Below, one piece after another: positions 40,210 through 49,550 of a stretch of 64,000 nucleotides of DNA (the stretch's first letter is position 1; each line of letters begins with the position of its first letter). This stretch comes from JBLMZI01 sp050258755 (GTDB lineage Bacteria; Bacillota; Syntrophomonadia; Syntrophomonadales; DTU052). A model generated the notes under the pieces. That model did not search any database. It saw only the letters and a program-made list of their open reading frames with translations, and had not been told where the DNA came from. The position numbers were made by a program, and so were the translations under genes. The stretch covers positions 62,001-126,000 of the forward strand of contig JBLMZI010000011.1 of the NCBI GenBank assembly GCA_050258755.1. The letters run 5' to 3'.

Positions 40210-40788
40210 CTAACTCCCTACTATATCGGTGAAAAAGGCATGTATTGCTACATCTTTCGTCAATTCCGGATGGAACGACGCTGCCAGAAGACTCCCCTGG
40301 CGAACCATCACCGGATGCCCTTCGTATGAACAGAGCACCTTAACATCGGTTCCAACCCGGGTCACATATGGGGCCCGGATGAAAATGCCCCGAAACGGTC
40401 CGGCTAGCCCCTCGATATCAAGCTCGGCTTCGAAGCTGTCAACCTGACGGCCAAACGCATTGCGAAGGACCGATATATCCATCAAATCCAAGGAGTACTG
40501 GTTAAACCCAGGGGTATCGTGCGCCAGCACAATCATGCCGGCACAGGTTCCAAAAACCGGCATCCCCTCCTGCGCCCGGCTGCGGATCAGGTCTGCCAGA
40601 TCATAATCCACCAACAGCTTTCCGATAGTCGTGCTCTCCCCACCGGGGATAATCAACCCGTCAACCGAAGCGGCGTCTTCTTGGGTTCGAACCTGGACCG
40701 CGTCCACCTTGAGCCGGCGCAGCATCTGCTGGTGCTCCAAAAACGCGCCCTGCAGGGCTAAGACGCCGATTCTTTTCTTACCAGCCAC
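40210..40788 (-). CDS. pdxT: Pyridoxal 5'-phosphate synthase glutaminase subunit PdxT
   Basis: The product has 192 residues from the GTG at 40788 (AAAGGA 9 nt upstream), overlapping the pdxS end by 11 bp. It is a triad glutaminase: GVLALQGAFLEHQ at the start, IIPGGESTTIGKL forming the oxyanion region, the nucleophile in PVFGTCAGMIVLA, and the His-Glu of SFHPELTKD. PdxT releases ammonia from glutamine and passes it to PdxS to make pyridoxal phosphate. Length and order are standard. A longer frame reaching 40911 lies within pdxS and is not used. Confidence 0.97.
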   Translation of the reverse strand: MAGKKRIGVLALQGAFLEHQQMLRRLKVDAVQVRTQEDAASVDGLIIPGGESTTIGKLLVDYDLADLIRSRAQEGMPVFGTCAGMIVLAHDTPGFNQYSLDLMDISVLRNAFGRQVDSFEAELDIEGLAGPFRGIFIRAPYVTRVGTDVKVLCSYEGHPVMVRQGSLLAASFHPELTKDVAIHAFFTDIVGS

Positions 40789-41665
40789 GTTCCTGCATCC
40801 TTTGTTCCGGCGCAATGGTCTTGATCTCCAACCCCGGCATTGCTTCGCCCAAGTCCTTGGAGACTTCGGCCAAAACCTTCGGATCGTTGAAATAAGTAGT
40901 GGCTGCAACAATCGCGCGGGCCCGCTTTATAGGATCACTGGACTTGAAAATCCCGGAGCCGACAAAATTGCCGTCCGCGCCTAACTGCATCATCAACGCC
41001 GCATCGGCCGGGGTGGCAATCCCGCCGGCGGAGAAATTGACCACCGGCAGACGCCCCAGTCGAGCGGTTTCTACCACCAAATCATAAGGGGCCTGAAGTT
41101 CCTTGGCCGCTGTCATCAATTCATCCTTCGGAAGCCCTTTTACCCAACGGATTTCGTCCATGATCTGCCGCATGTGCCGGACCGCTTCCACGACATTGCC
41201 GGTTCCCGGCTCGCCTTTGGTCCGGACCATGGCCGCACCTTCCCCGATGCGCCGCAGTGCTTCGCCCAGGTTGCGCGCGCCGCAGACAAACGGAACGTTA
41301 AACTCATGCTTATTCACATGATAGCGGTCGTCCGCAGGTGTCAAAACCTCGCTCTCATCGATATAATCGATACCGAGCGTTTCCAGAATCCGTGCCTCGA
41401 CAAAATGACCGATCCGGCACTTCGCCATGACCGGAATACTCACCGAATCAACGATCCGCTCAACGATGGTCGGATCAGCCATACGGGCAACCCCGCCGGC
41501 CGCCCGTATATCAGCCGGAACCCGCTCAAGGGCCATGACCGCGCATGCACCGGCCTCTTCGGCAATTTTCGCCTGTTCCGGCGTGGTAACATCCATAATA
41601 ACCCCGCCCTTCAGCATTTGGGCCAGGCCTTTTTTTACGGCAAAAGTGGCTTTCTTGGTCGCCAT
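40778..41665 (-). CDS. pdxS: Pyridoxal 5'-phosphate synthase lyase subunit PdxS
   Basis: The 295-residue product is highly conserved: GLAQMLKGGVIMDVTTPEQA, AGACAVMALERVPADIRAAG, MAKCRIGHFVEA, the catalytic lysine region of VTTPEQA-type and KGEPGTGNVVEAVRHMR motifs, and VNFSAGGIATPADAALMMQLG. PdxS condenses ribose 5-phosphate, glyceraldehyde 3-phosphate and ammonia to PLP, the cofactor needed by the nearby aminotransferase. It is coupled to pdxT by overlap and lies just downstream of gyrA on the same strand. A GAGGAG site precedes the ATG. Confidence 0.97.
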   Translation of the reverse strand: MATKKATFAVKKGLAQMLKGGVIMDVTTPEQAKIAEEAGACAVMALERVPADIRAAGGVARMADPTIVERIVDSVSIPVMAKCRIGHFVEARILETLGIDYIDESEVLTPADDRYHVNKHEFNVPFVCGARNLGEALRRIGEGAAMVRTKGEPGTGNVVEAVRHMRQIMDEIRWVKGLPKDELMTAAKELQAPYDLVVETARLGRLPVVNFSAGGIATPADAALMMQLGADGNFVGSGIFKSSDPIKRARAIVAATTYFNDPKVLAEVSKDLGEAMPGLEIKTIAPEQRMQERGW

Positions 41666-41713
41666 TGTGTGCTCCTCCTGTCCTTGAATTCTCTCCCGTG
41701 CTACGGTTAGTTA

Positions 41714-44152
41714 TTATAATTCATCCTCATCGCTCTGGAAAGGTGCCAGCGAAACCAACCGGTCGCCGTCGTCCATCCGCATTAAGGTAACACCGCGGGA
41801 GTATCGATTCTGCCGCGAGATATCGCTGGCCGCCAGCCGCATGATCTGGCCATTGCTGGTCAGCAGCATCAGCTCGGTATCCGGATTGACCACCTTGGCC
41901 CCGATGACCAGACCGGTCTTGTCCGAAAGATTGATCGCCTTCAGGCCTTTGCCGCCGCGCCCCTGCGCCCGGAACTGGTCAAGCGGCGTCCGTTTACCGA
42001 AGCCGCGCTCGGTGGCGATCACTACGTCCGCACCTTCCCAGACCTTGTCAACATCGACGACCCGGCCTTCCGGTCCTAGAGCAATACCTTTGACTCCGGT
42101 AGCCGACCGGCCCATTGCGCGCACCTGACCGCCTTTGAACATGATCGCAAACCCGGTCGAAGCCACGAGCACGATATAATCGCCCTCTTCGGTCTTTTTA
42201 ACCCCAACCAGTTCATCACCTTCACGGAGCGTAATCGCAATCAGACCATTTTTACGTATATTCGCAAACTCCGACATCGCCGTCTTTTTGACAATACCCC
42301 GCCGGGTTACCATGATAAGATTGCTCTGTTCATTCGCCTTGGTCATTTCAATAATCGTGGTGACCTTTTCCTCCGGATTCAGGGCCAGGAAGTTGATAGC
42401 CGGCGTCCCTTTAGCCTGCCGCGAGGCTTCCGGAATCCGGTATGCCTTCTGCGCATACACCCGCCCTTGATTCGTGAAGAACAGAATCACGGACAGGTTC
42501 GAGGTCACAATGACTTCCGTGGCAAAATCCTCCGCTTTGGTTGTGGTCCCGATCAGTCCTTTGCCGCCGCGACGCTGGCTGCGGTACTGGCTGAGCGGCT
42601 GTCGCTTGACATAACCGCGGCTGGTCAGTGTCACCACACAGGCTTCTTCGTTTATCAGGTCCTCCACGTCGATATCATCGTCATCCTCTTCGTGGATTGC
42701 GCTGCGCCGTGGATCGGCGTATTTCTTCTTTACGTCCTCCAGCTCTTCTTTAATGATCTCAACCACCCGTTCCGGCGTGGCGAGTATGTGTTCCAAATCA
42801 TGAATCCGGGCCAGCAGTTCCAGGAACTCCGCTTCGAGTTTATCCCGTTCCAACCCGGTCAGCCGGCGCAGACGCATGTCCAGAATCGCATTCGCCTGTT
42901 CCTCGGAAAGCAGGAACCGGGTCATCAGCCCTTCCCGCGCCTCGCTATCGTCTTTCGCACCGCGGATCAGCGCAATAATTTCATCCAGATTATCAAGCGC
43001 GATTTTAAGGCCTTCTACAATATGCAGCCGCTTTTTGGCAACAGTGAGATCGTACCGGGTTCTCGCCAGAACGATTTCCTTGCGGTGCGCCAGATACAGC
43101 GTCATCATCTCACGAAGATTCAGAACCCGCGGTACTCCGTCCACCAGGGCCAGCATATTCACCCCGAAAGTATCCTGCATTTGGGTATGCTTGTACAGTT
43201 GGTTCAAAACGACCTGCGGCGAGATGTCCTTACGGATTTCAATCACGACCCGGATTCCGTTCCGGTCGCTCTCATCGCGAAGGTCGGTGATCCCCTCAAT
43301 CTTTTTATCCCGAACCAGTTCCGCGATCCGCTCGATCAAGCGTGATTTATTGACCATATACGGGATCTCGTTCACCACGATCTGGTGTTTCCCGCCTTTG
43401 GTTTCTTCGATTTCTGCTTTAGACCGGACCCGAATCGAGCCGCGGCCGGTGGAAAAGGCATCGTAAATGCCGCGATGACCTAAAATCAGGCCGCCGGTCG
43501 GAAAGTCCGGCCCTTTCACAACCGTCATTAATTGGGCCAGGTCAGCTTCCGGATGATCCAGCAGCATGATCAAGCCTTCCACAATCTCCCCGAGATTGTG
43601 CGGAGGAATATTCGTCGCCATTCCGACCGCGATTCCAGCCGAGCCGTTAATCAGCAGATTGGGAACGCGGGATGGCAATACCGACGGTTCCTCGCGCGAT
43701 TCATCGTAGTTTGGCCGGAATCCAACGGTTTCTTTATCGATGTCGGTTAGCATTTCCGTTGCAATCTTGGCCATGCGGACCTCGGTATACCGCATTGCGG
43801 CCGCCGAGTCACCGTCAATCGACCCAAAGTTGCCGTGTCCATCCACCATCATATAGCGGGTCGAGAACTCCTGTGCCAGCCGGACCATTGCGTCATAGAC
43901 CGCGGAATCGCCGTGCGGATGGTATTTCCCCAGTACTTCCCCGACCAGGTTGGCCGATTTGCGATACGGTTTATCCGGTGTCATCCCCTGTTCATACAGT
44001 GCATAAAGAATGCGGCGGTGAACCGGCTTCAGCCCGTCACGGACATCCGGCAGGGCGCGGGAAACAATGACGCTCATGGAATAGTCCAGAAACGACTGTT
44101 TGACCTCGTGCTCTATGTCAATCGGAATGACCTTTGTGGTTCCTTGCGTCAA
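41714..44152 (-). CDS. gyrA: DNA gyrase subunit A
   Basis: The product has 812 residues from the TTG at 44152, 7 nt after GGGAGGT; upstream in-frame residues are not GyrA-like. The winged-helix and tower domains carry the catalytic Tyr122 (AAMRYTE). The quinolone region is GKYHPHGDSAVYD with Ser83 and Asp87 (Escherichia coli numbering coincides), the unaltered sensitive state. The C-terminal pinwheel has the GyrA-box QRRGGKG near residue 535 (SQRRGGKGLIG). It partners GyrB for ATP-driven negative supercoiling. Unlike many Bacillota it is separated from gyrB, here by AOR and PAP2 genes on the other strand. Confidence 0.98.
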   Translation of the reverse strand: MTQGTTKVIPIDIEHEVKQSFLDYSMSVIVSRALPDVRDGLKPVHRRILYALYEQGMTPDKPYRKSANLVGEVLGKYHPHGDSAVYDAMVRLAQEFSTRYMMVDGHGNFGSIDGDSAAAMRYTEVRMAKIATEMLTDIDKETVGFRPNYDESREEPSVLPSRVPNLLINGSAGIAVGMATNIPPHNLGEIVEGLIMLLDHPEADLAQLMTVVKGPDFPTGGLILGHRGIYDAFSTGRGSIRVRSKAEIEETKGGKHQIVVNEIPYMVNKSRLIERIAELVRDKKIEGITDLRDESDRNGIRVVIEIRKDISPQVVLNQLYKHTQMQDTFGVNMLALVDGVPRVLNLREMMTLYLAHRKEIVLARTRYDLTVAKKRLHIVEGLKIALDNLDEIIALIRGAKDDSEAREGLMTRFLLSEEQANAILDMRLRRLTGLERDKLEAEFLELLARIHDLEHILATPERVVEIIKEELEDVKKKYADPRRSAIHEEDDDDIDVEDLINEEACVVTLTSRGYVKRQPLSQYRSQRRGGKGLIGTTTKAEDFATEVIVTSNLSVILFFTNQGRVYAQKAYRIPEASRQAKGTPAINFLALNPEEKVTTIIEMTKANEQSNLIMVTRRGIVKKTAMSEFANIRKNGLIAITLREGDELVGVKKTEEGDYIVLVASTGFAIMFKGGQVRAMGRSATGVKGIALGPEGRVVDVDKVWEGADVVIATERGFGKRTPLDQFRAQGRGGKGLKAINLSDKTGLVIGAKVVNPDTELMLLTSNGQIMRLAASDISRQNRYSRGVTLMRMDDGDRLVSLAPFQSDEDEL

Positions 44153-44460
44153 CGTGTTTACCTCCCGAGAAATACTTTGGTCGCGATTATATGGCCATAT
44201 GCCATACGGTACCAAAGTAAGTCTATCATAAATAAAAAGGCGCCGCAAAAGAGTTCAAAATACAGCTAACTCCAGTTCTTTTGGGGAAAGACGACCCGAG
44301 CGGCGACCGCGCGGAAACTGTAAATCGACACATCTTTAAATATTTCGTCCGATCGATCCGTCCCAGGTATTCGGTTTGCTCAGGGCGGGGACCCTAAGGC
44401 ATATTCCCCGGCGGTTACCGACTTGCGGTGTACGCCGGGAACCGCACGGGAATGAGCGAC

Positions 44461-46281
44461 ATGCTGAATCAAAGCGCCATCCGAATCCTGACGATCAATC
44501 TTTCTGAAAGAACCTGGACGGTTACGGAGCGGCCTGATCTCACCCCGTTTTTGGGCGGGGTCGGCGTCGGCATCCGGTTGCTTGACGAAATGGTCTGTTA
44601 CAATCAGTCCCCCCTGTCCGCCGAACAGCCCATAATTTTCTGTGCCGGGCCGCTCTCTTCAATTTTCCCGGTCATGACAAAAGTGGTAGCCCTGTTCCGG
44701 TCCCCACTGACCGGCGAACTCGGCGAAAGTTACGCCGGCGGCCGGCTGGCCTTGGCGATGGTTTATGCCGGATATGACGCGATTGTCATTCACGGTGAGG
44801 CCGACCGTCTTATTTACCTTTCGATTGGCCCGCAAGGGGTCGAATTTAAAACCGCCGAGCCTCTGCGCGGGGTCGGTTCCGAGGAAACCGGGCGCTATCT
44901 CCGGGAAAGCGAGCCCGGCCGCGGTTTCCGATCCATCGTCCGGATCGGCCCGGCCGGCGAAAACCTGGTTTTTTTCGCGAATTTAAATGTCGATACATTT
45001 CGCCATTTCGGCCGGCTCGGCTCCGGTGCCGTGTTCGGCGCAAAAAACCTGAAGGCGATCGTCGTGTACGGCGATCTGAACTTCCCGATCCCGAGCGAAC
45101 GCCAGAAAGCATACCGCAAGGTCTATCAGGAGATTCATAACAAGGTCACCCAGACTGATGTCATGCGGAAATACCGAGATCTGGGCACTCCTGTCAATGT
45201 CATGCGCCTGAATGAGATGAAGGCCCTGCCCACTCGCAACCTGCAGTCAGCTCATTTTGACCAGGCAAAAAAGATCTCGGGCGAAGCGTTCGCGGACGAG
45301 CGCTTGGTCCGAAAACTGTCATGCGCCGGGTGCCCGGTCGGCTCGATCCATATCGGCTGTCATCGGGAAGGCGGCGATTTCCACGATTACGACACCTCCA
45401 TGCTGGCCTACGACCACGAACTGATTTTCGCCCTGGGCAGCTTTCTGGGAACGAGCAACAAAGACGATTTCTTCGAGCTTTTAAAGGAAGTCGAAGACCT
45501 CGGCGTCGATGTCATGAGCGCCGGCGTGCTGCTCGGCTGGATCACCGAAGCCTTCGCCGACGGCTATATTCCGGAGGCCGAACTGGGGACCCGGGTTGAC
45601 TTTGGCTTTACCGAAGGATACCTGCATGTTCTGCGCGGAATTGCGCAGCCGAAAAACGATTTATATCGCCTGCTGGGCCAGGGCACCGAAGCCGCCGCCG
45701 AAAAGCTGGGTGGTCTTGATTACGCCATGACCCTCGGCAGAACAGAAATGACCGGCTATCACACCGGCTACGGCGCGGCCCTGGGCCAGGCGGTCGGCGC
45801 CCGGCATTCTCATCTGGACAACGGCGGCTATTCCTTCGACCAGACCCGGGACTATTCCGATCTGCCCGGGTTTGTCGGGGCAATTTTTGATGAGGAAATC
45901 AACCGCTGTGTCACAAACAGCTTGATCATGTGCCTTTTCGCCCGCAGTGTCTATGATTACCCAATTCTTACAGCTGCGCTCGAATCAATCGGGATTCAAA
46001 CCTCGGAACAACAGTTGAAAGACCTGGGGCGTGAAATCTACCGGAACAAGCTGCATGTGAAAGCGAAGCTCGGTTTCGATTTCCACAAACTGCGCTTCCC
46101 CAAACGGTTCTTTGAAACCGAGTGCCTGCAGGGGCTGCTGAAAGAAGCGGTCATGCAGCAGCTGCTGTCCATGTATATCGAGGAAACTGAACGATTAATG
46201 CAGGAATGGCCCGGCCCGGCCGCCTATGCCCAAAAAGATCTTCCCTGGGCAGCCTCTCCCCAGCCGCCGAACCCAAGCTAA
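44461..46281 (+). CDS. Aldehyde:ferredoxin oxidoreductase family tungsten/molybdenum enzyme
   Basis: About 606 residues from the ATG at 44461, 9 nt after GGGA; ATG 44452 and GTG 44428 are alternatives. The N-terminal domain has LGGVGVGIRLLDEMV and SPLTGELGESYAGGRLALAM, and the body shows FRHFGRLGSGAVFGAKNLKA, all AOR-family traits for binding two pyranopterins. The cluster motif is unusual: C288-x2-C291 is followed by Ser295 where the third Cys normally stands, with another Cys at 300 and later C483 and C491. AORs oxidise aldehydes to acids with ferredoxin, but this branch may act on another substrate. It lies alone between gyrA and a phosphatase gene; 44249-44460 shows nothing recognisable. 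Confidence 0.85.
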   Translation: MLNQSAIRILTINLSERTWTVTERPDLTPFLGGVGVGIRLLDEMVCYNQSPLSAEQPIIFCAGPLSSIFPVMTKVVALFRSPLTGELGESYAGGRLALAMVYAGYDAIVIHGEADRLIYLSIGPQGVEFKTAEPLRGVGSEETGRYLRESEPGRGFRSIVRIGPAGENLVFFANLNVDTFRHFGRLGSGAVFGAKNLKAIVVYGDLNFPIPSERQKAYRKVYQEIHNKVTQTDVMRKYRDLGTPVNVMRLNEMKALPTRNLQSAHFDQAKKISGEAFADERLVRKLSCAGCPVGSIHIGCHREGGDFHDYDTSMLAYDHELIFALGSFLGTSNKDDFFELLKEVEDLGVDVMSAGVLLGWITEAFADGYIPEAELGTRVDFGFTEGYLHVLRGIAQPKNDLYRLLGQGTEAAAEKLGGLDYAMTLGRTEMTGYHTGYGAALGQAVGARHSHLDNGGYSFDQTRDYSDLPGFVGAIFDEEINRCVTNSLIMCLFARSVYDYPILTAALESIGIQTSEQQLKDLGREIYRNKLHVKAKLGFDFHKLRFPKRFFETECLQGLLKEAVMQQLLSMYIEETERLMQEWPGPAAYAQKDLPWAASPQPPNPS

Positions 46282-46657
46282 TTCGGAATGCGACGAACCG
46301 GCGCCGCGGCCCTATACCCCTCCCCGGTAGCTCTCGTTTTGTCTCGGATTTTTCCACGTGAAACGTCGTCCTTTTTTTGATTCATCCGGTCTTTTTGTCA
46401 AGCGGCAACAGCCGCCCTGTTTTCTTTCATTGGCTAACCGACTTGCCACAAATGAAATAATTATGGCCTTGCGATACCCCTAGCTGTTTTTGATTATTTT
46501 AACCCCGGTCTCTCTGAATATCGCCGTGATCCGCGGGCTTTAGTACCGGCAAATCTCTGGGTTTTTGATGAATGTTTTGATGAATGTTTCGATGCCTGTT
46601 GCTTTTTCCGGCCCGATTCGCAGATACTTAAAAACGTAGCGAAAAGGAGGCTTTTCC
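46282..46657. other. Gene-free stretch with a parS-like sequence
   Basis: This 376-base gap is AT-rich in its second half. At 46350-46365 it contains TTTTCCACGTGAAACG, 13 of 16 matches to the parS consensus with one intact half. A direct repeat TTTTGATGAATGTTT-like lies at 46565-46590. No gene, tRNA or clear terminator was recognised. Confidence 0.4.
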
Positions 46658-47320
46658 TTGCGTTTTCCGCGTGCCGTTTTAAGCCCATTTGGCTGCAGTC
46701 TGATGATTGGTCTGATCACTGCGGTCGGGTTTCTGCTGGTATTTGCCTGCGTAGCCGAACAACTGCGGGTGAATTCACTCGTTCGGGTTGACCGATATCT
46801 GATCGGAATCGTCGATTCGCTTCAAACCCCGCCGCTGACCCGGGGCCTGCAATTGGTAACTTATCTGGGTGCACGGGTTGGTACGGTTTCGTTTACCGCC
46901 TTATGTGCGGTTTGGCTTCGAATCCGTCGGGAACGGCCGGTTATCATCGCTCTACCGCTGATTGCGCTGACCGGTTCCTGGCTGCTCAATTCCGTTCTGA
47001 AGGACTTTTTCCAGCGGCCTCGTCCTGGCGGCCATTGGCTGACAGCCGCCGCCGGATACAGCTTTCCCAGCGGACACGCAATGATTTCTACCGCCGTATA
47101 CGGCCTTTTCATTTATTTTATTCTGACCAGGATCCACTCCGCCGGCCTTCGCCTGGTTCTGGCTTCCGGACTGGCCCTGCTGATTGTGCTCATCGGGTTT
47201 AGCCGGGTTTACCTCGGCGTCCATTATCCCAGCGACGTATTGGCCGGCTTCGCAGCCGGCGGCGCCTGGCTGATGGGCTGTATCCTATCTGACCGAATTT
47301 ACCGAAACGTTCGTGCCTAA
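46658..47320 (+). CDS. PAP2-superfamily membrane phosphatase
   Basis: The product has 220 residues from the TTG at 46658, 7 nt after AAGGAGG. There are six hydrophobic segments. The three-part phosphatase signature is complete: KDFFQRPRP, then YSFPSGHAM, then SRVYLGVHYPSD with the catalytic His residues. Such enzymes dephosphorylate phosphatidylglycerol phosphate, phosphatidate or undecaprenyl pyrophosphate at the membrane surface. Which one applies here is not readable. It is a single gene ended by a strong terminator shared with gyrB. Confidence 0.9.
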   Translation: MRFPRAVLSPFGCSLMIGLITAVGFLLVFACVAEQLRVNSLVRVDRYLIGIVDSLQTPPLTRGLQLVTYLGARVGTVSFTALCAVWLRIRRERPVIIALPLIALTGSWLLNSVLKDFFQRPRPGGHWLTAAAGYSFPSGHAMISTAVYGLFIYFILTRIHSAGLRLVLASGLALLIVLIGFSRVYLGVHYPSDVLAGFAAGGAWLMGCILSDRIYRNVRA

Positions 47321-47326
47321 AAAACA

Positions 47327-47354
47327 AAAGACCGGCGGAATTCCGCCGGTCTTT
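47327..47354. terminator. Bidirectional terminator between PAP2 gene and gyrB
   Basis: A perfect 28-bp palindrome (arms AAAGACCGGCGGAA and TTCCGCCGGTCTTT) sits between two convergent genes with A and T runs on its flanks. Confidence 0.9.
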
Positions 47355-47373
47355 CTTTTCGCTGTCCAAGGCT

Positions 47374-49278
47374 TTAAATATCCAGGTTCGCCACCAGTTT
47401 TGCGTTCTCCTGAATAAACTCCTTACGCGGTTCCACCCTTTCGCCCATGAGCGTCGAAAATACCTCTTCCGCCGCGATTGCGTCCTCGATAGAAACCTGT
47501 AGAATTGTCCGCGCTTCGGGGTTCATGGTTGTATCCCACAGCTGCTCCGGATTCATTTCACCAAGGCCTTTGTACCGCTGAATCCGATAATTCTTATTCG
47601 GCTGGGTCGCCAGGAACGCGTTTAATTCCTGGTCCCGGTAGAAATAGTGATCTTCTTTACCGCGCATAACCCGATAAAGCGGCGGCTGTGCAATATACAC
47701 GTACCCGGCTTCGATCAGCGGTTTCATATAGCGGTATAGGAAGGTCAGCAGCAAAACCCGGATGTGGGAGCCGTCCACATCGGCATCGGTCATGATCATC
47801 AATTTGTGATAGCGCGCCTTTTCAATGTCGAAATCATCTCCGATTCCCGTTCCGATCGCCGTAATCAGGTTTCGGATCTCCTCGTTGGATAATACCTTGT
47901 CCAACCGCGATTTCTCCACGTTAAGGATCTTGCCGCGCAGCGGCAGGATTGCCTGCGTCCGGCGGTCGCGTCCCTGTTTTGCGGAACCGCCTGCGGAGTC
48001 TCCTTCAACGATGCACAGTTCGCACTGGCTTGCGTCCTTCTCACTGCAGTCGGCCAGTTTCCCCGGCAGGGTCGATACATCCAGCGCATTTTTCCGCCGG
48101 GTCAGCTCGCGGGCTTTACGGGCGGCTTCCCGGGCGCGCCGTGCTGAAACGGCTTTCTCCAGGATCTTTTTCGCGATCGCCGGGTTCTCGTTCAAGTAGT
48201 CATAAACATGCTCATAAACCGCGCTCTCAACAACCCCCCGCACCGACGTGTTACCCAGTTTGGTCTTGGTCTGCCCTTCAAACTGCGGTTCTCGGACCAG
48301 TACGGAAACAATCGCGGTCATGCCTTCGCGGATATCCTCGCCGGTCAGATTGGCCTCCTGCTCCTTTAAAATGCCATTTTTCTTGGCATATTCGTTGACC
48401 ACACGGGTCAGCGCATTCTTAAAGCCAATCTCATGGGTACCGCCCTCCTGCGTATGAATGTTGTTCGCATAGGAGTAAAGCGTCTCCAAATAGCCAGTAT
48501 TATACTGGATCGCGATCCCGACCACGGTATCCTCACCCTGAACCTCAAAATGAATTATTTTCTGGTTCAGAACCTCTTTGTTCCGGTTGATATAGGCGGC
48601 AAAGTCCATGATTCCGCCAGTGTGATAGAACACCTTCTCAGAACCGTCCCGTTTATCGCGCAGGATGATCTTCACACCTTTGTTGAGGAAGGACAGCTCC
48701 CGCAGCCGGTTGGCCACGATCTCAGCGGTAATCACCGTTTCTTCGAAAATCTCGGTATCCGGCAGGAAGGTGATGACCGTTCCCGTGCCGTCGTCCGGGC
48801 CGACAACTTCAACGGTCGTCACCGGCTTGCCGCGCTCATAGATCTGGCGATAGTGATTGCCTTCACGCCGGACATCAACGGTAAGCTTTTCGGACAGAGC
48901 ATTCACCACCGAAAGACCAACGCCATGGAGACCGCCGGAAATCGTATAACCGGAACCTCCGAACTTTCCGCCCGAGTGAAGGGTGGTCATTATGACCTCA
49001 AGGGCCGGGATTCCCATCTTCGGATGAATGTCCACCGGGATACCGCGGCCGTTGTCATGCACTGAAACACTGTTGTCCTCTAAAATTTCAACCAAGATTT
49101 CGTTGCAAAAACCCGCAACCGTTTCGTCGATACTGTTGTCGACAATCTCATAAATCAAATGATGCAGTCCGCGCGGGCCTGTACTCCCGATGTACATGCC
49201 AGGCCGTTTGCGAACCGCTTCCAGGCCTTCTAAAACCTGAATCTGTTCAGCATTGTAGTTTTCTGTTCGTTTTGGCAC
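47374..49278 (-). CDS. gyrB: DNA gyrase subunit B
   Basis: The 634-residue product has GTG start with GGAGGG upstream. The GHKL ATPase domain shows VDNSIDET, DNGRGIPVD and GGLHGVGLSVVNAL; the transducer follows; the TOPRIM domain has CELCIVEGDSAGGSAKQGRD, PLRGKILNVEKSRLDK and MTDADVDGSHI; the tail is the short Gram-positive type ending with RREFI-like PRKEFIQENAKLV. It starts 5 bp after remB, so the two are translationally coupled, and closes the minus-strand dnaA-dnaN-recF-remB-gyrB run. Confidence 0.98.
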   Translation of the reverse strand: MPKRTENYNAEQIQVLEGLEAVRKRPGMYIGSTGPRGLHHLIYEIVDNSIDETVAGFCNEILVEILEDNSVSVHDNGRGIPVDIHPKMGIPALEVIMTTLHSGGKFGGSGYTISGGLHGVGLSVVNALSEKLTVDVRREGNHYRQIYERGKPVTTVEVVGPDDGTGTVITFLPDTEIFEETVITAEIVANRLRELSFLNKGVKIILRDKRDGSEKVFYHTGGIMDFAAYINRNKEVLNQKIIHFEVQGEDTVVGIAIQYNTGYLETLYSYANNIHTQEGGTHEIGFKNALTRVVNEYAKKNGILKEQEANLTGEDIREGMTAIVSVLVREPQFEGQTKTKLGNTSVRGVVESAVYEHVYDYLNENPAIAKKILEKAVSARRAREAARKARELTRRKNALDVSTLPGKLADCSEKDASQCELCIVEGDSAGGSAKQGRDRRTQAILPLRGKILNVEKSRLDKVLSNEEIRNLITAIGTGIGDDFDIEKARYHKLMIMTDADVDGSHIRVLLLTFLYRYMKPLIEAGYVYIAQPPLYRVMRGKEDHYFYRDQELNAFLATQPNKNYRIQRYKGLGEMNPEQLWDTTMNPEARTILQVSIEDAIAAEEVFSTLMGERVEPRKEFIQENAKLVANLDI

Positions 49279-49283
49279 TTGGG

Positions 49284-49535
49284 TTATCCCTCCCGGAATT
49301 GGATGTAGGAGCGTCGGTATAACGTAACCGAAGATATCGGTGACAGGTAGAGTTGTTCTGGTGTAATCACCAGCGACTTGGCCCGGCCGCGCTCACAGAT
49401 AGGCCGAATATTCTTATCCACATAGCCCATGTCGATAATCTCCTTCAGGGCATCTGGAATTGGCGGTTCGATATTCAAGATGGCAATGATGTCCTTGGCC
49501 TGGATCATCTCGTCGCTGCCCAGGTGGATATACAT
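49284..49535 (-). CDS. remB: Extracellular matrix regulator RemB (YaaB, DUF370-like)
   Basis: The 83-residue product starts MYIHLGSDEMIQAKDIIAIL and ends with YLSPISSVTLYRRSY, as in RemB/YaaB proteins located between recF and gyrB in many Bacillota. RemB is related to the DNA-binding regulator RemA, which controls biofilm genes in Bacillus; the role of RemB itself is less certain. An AAAGGAG site lies before the ATG. Its presence in this position supports the phylum assignment. Confidence 0.92.
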   Translation of the reverse strand: MYIHLGSDEMIQAKDIIAILNIEPPIPDALKEIIDMGYVDKNIRPICERGRAKSLVITPEQLYLSPISSVTLYRRSYIQFREG

Positions 49536-49550
49536 CTAGCCTTGCTCCTT

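Noticed and set aside
40789..40911. N-terminal extension of pdxT
   Set aside because: It lies in the pdxS coding sequence; the GTG at 40788 gives the standard PdxT length.
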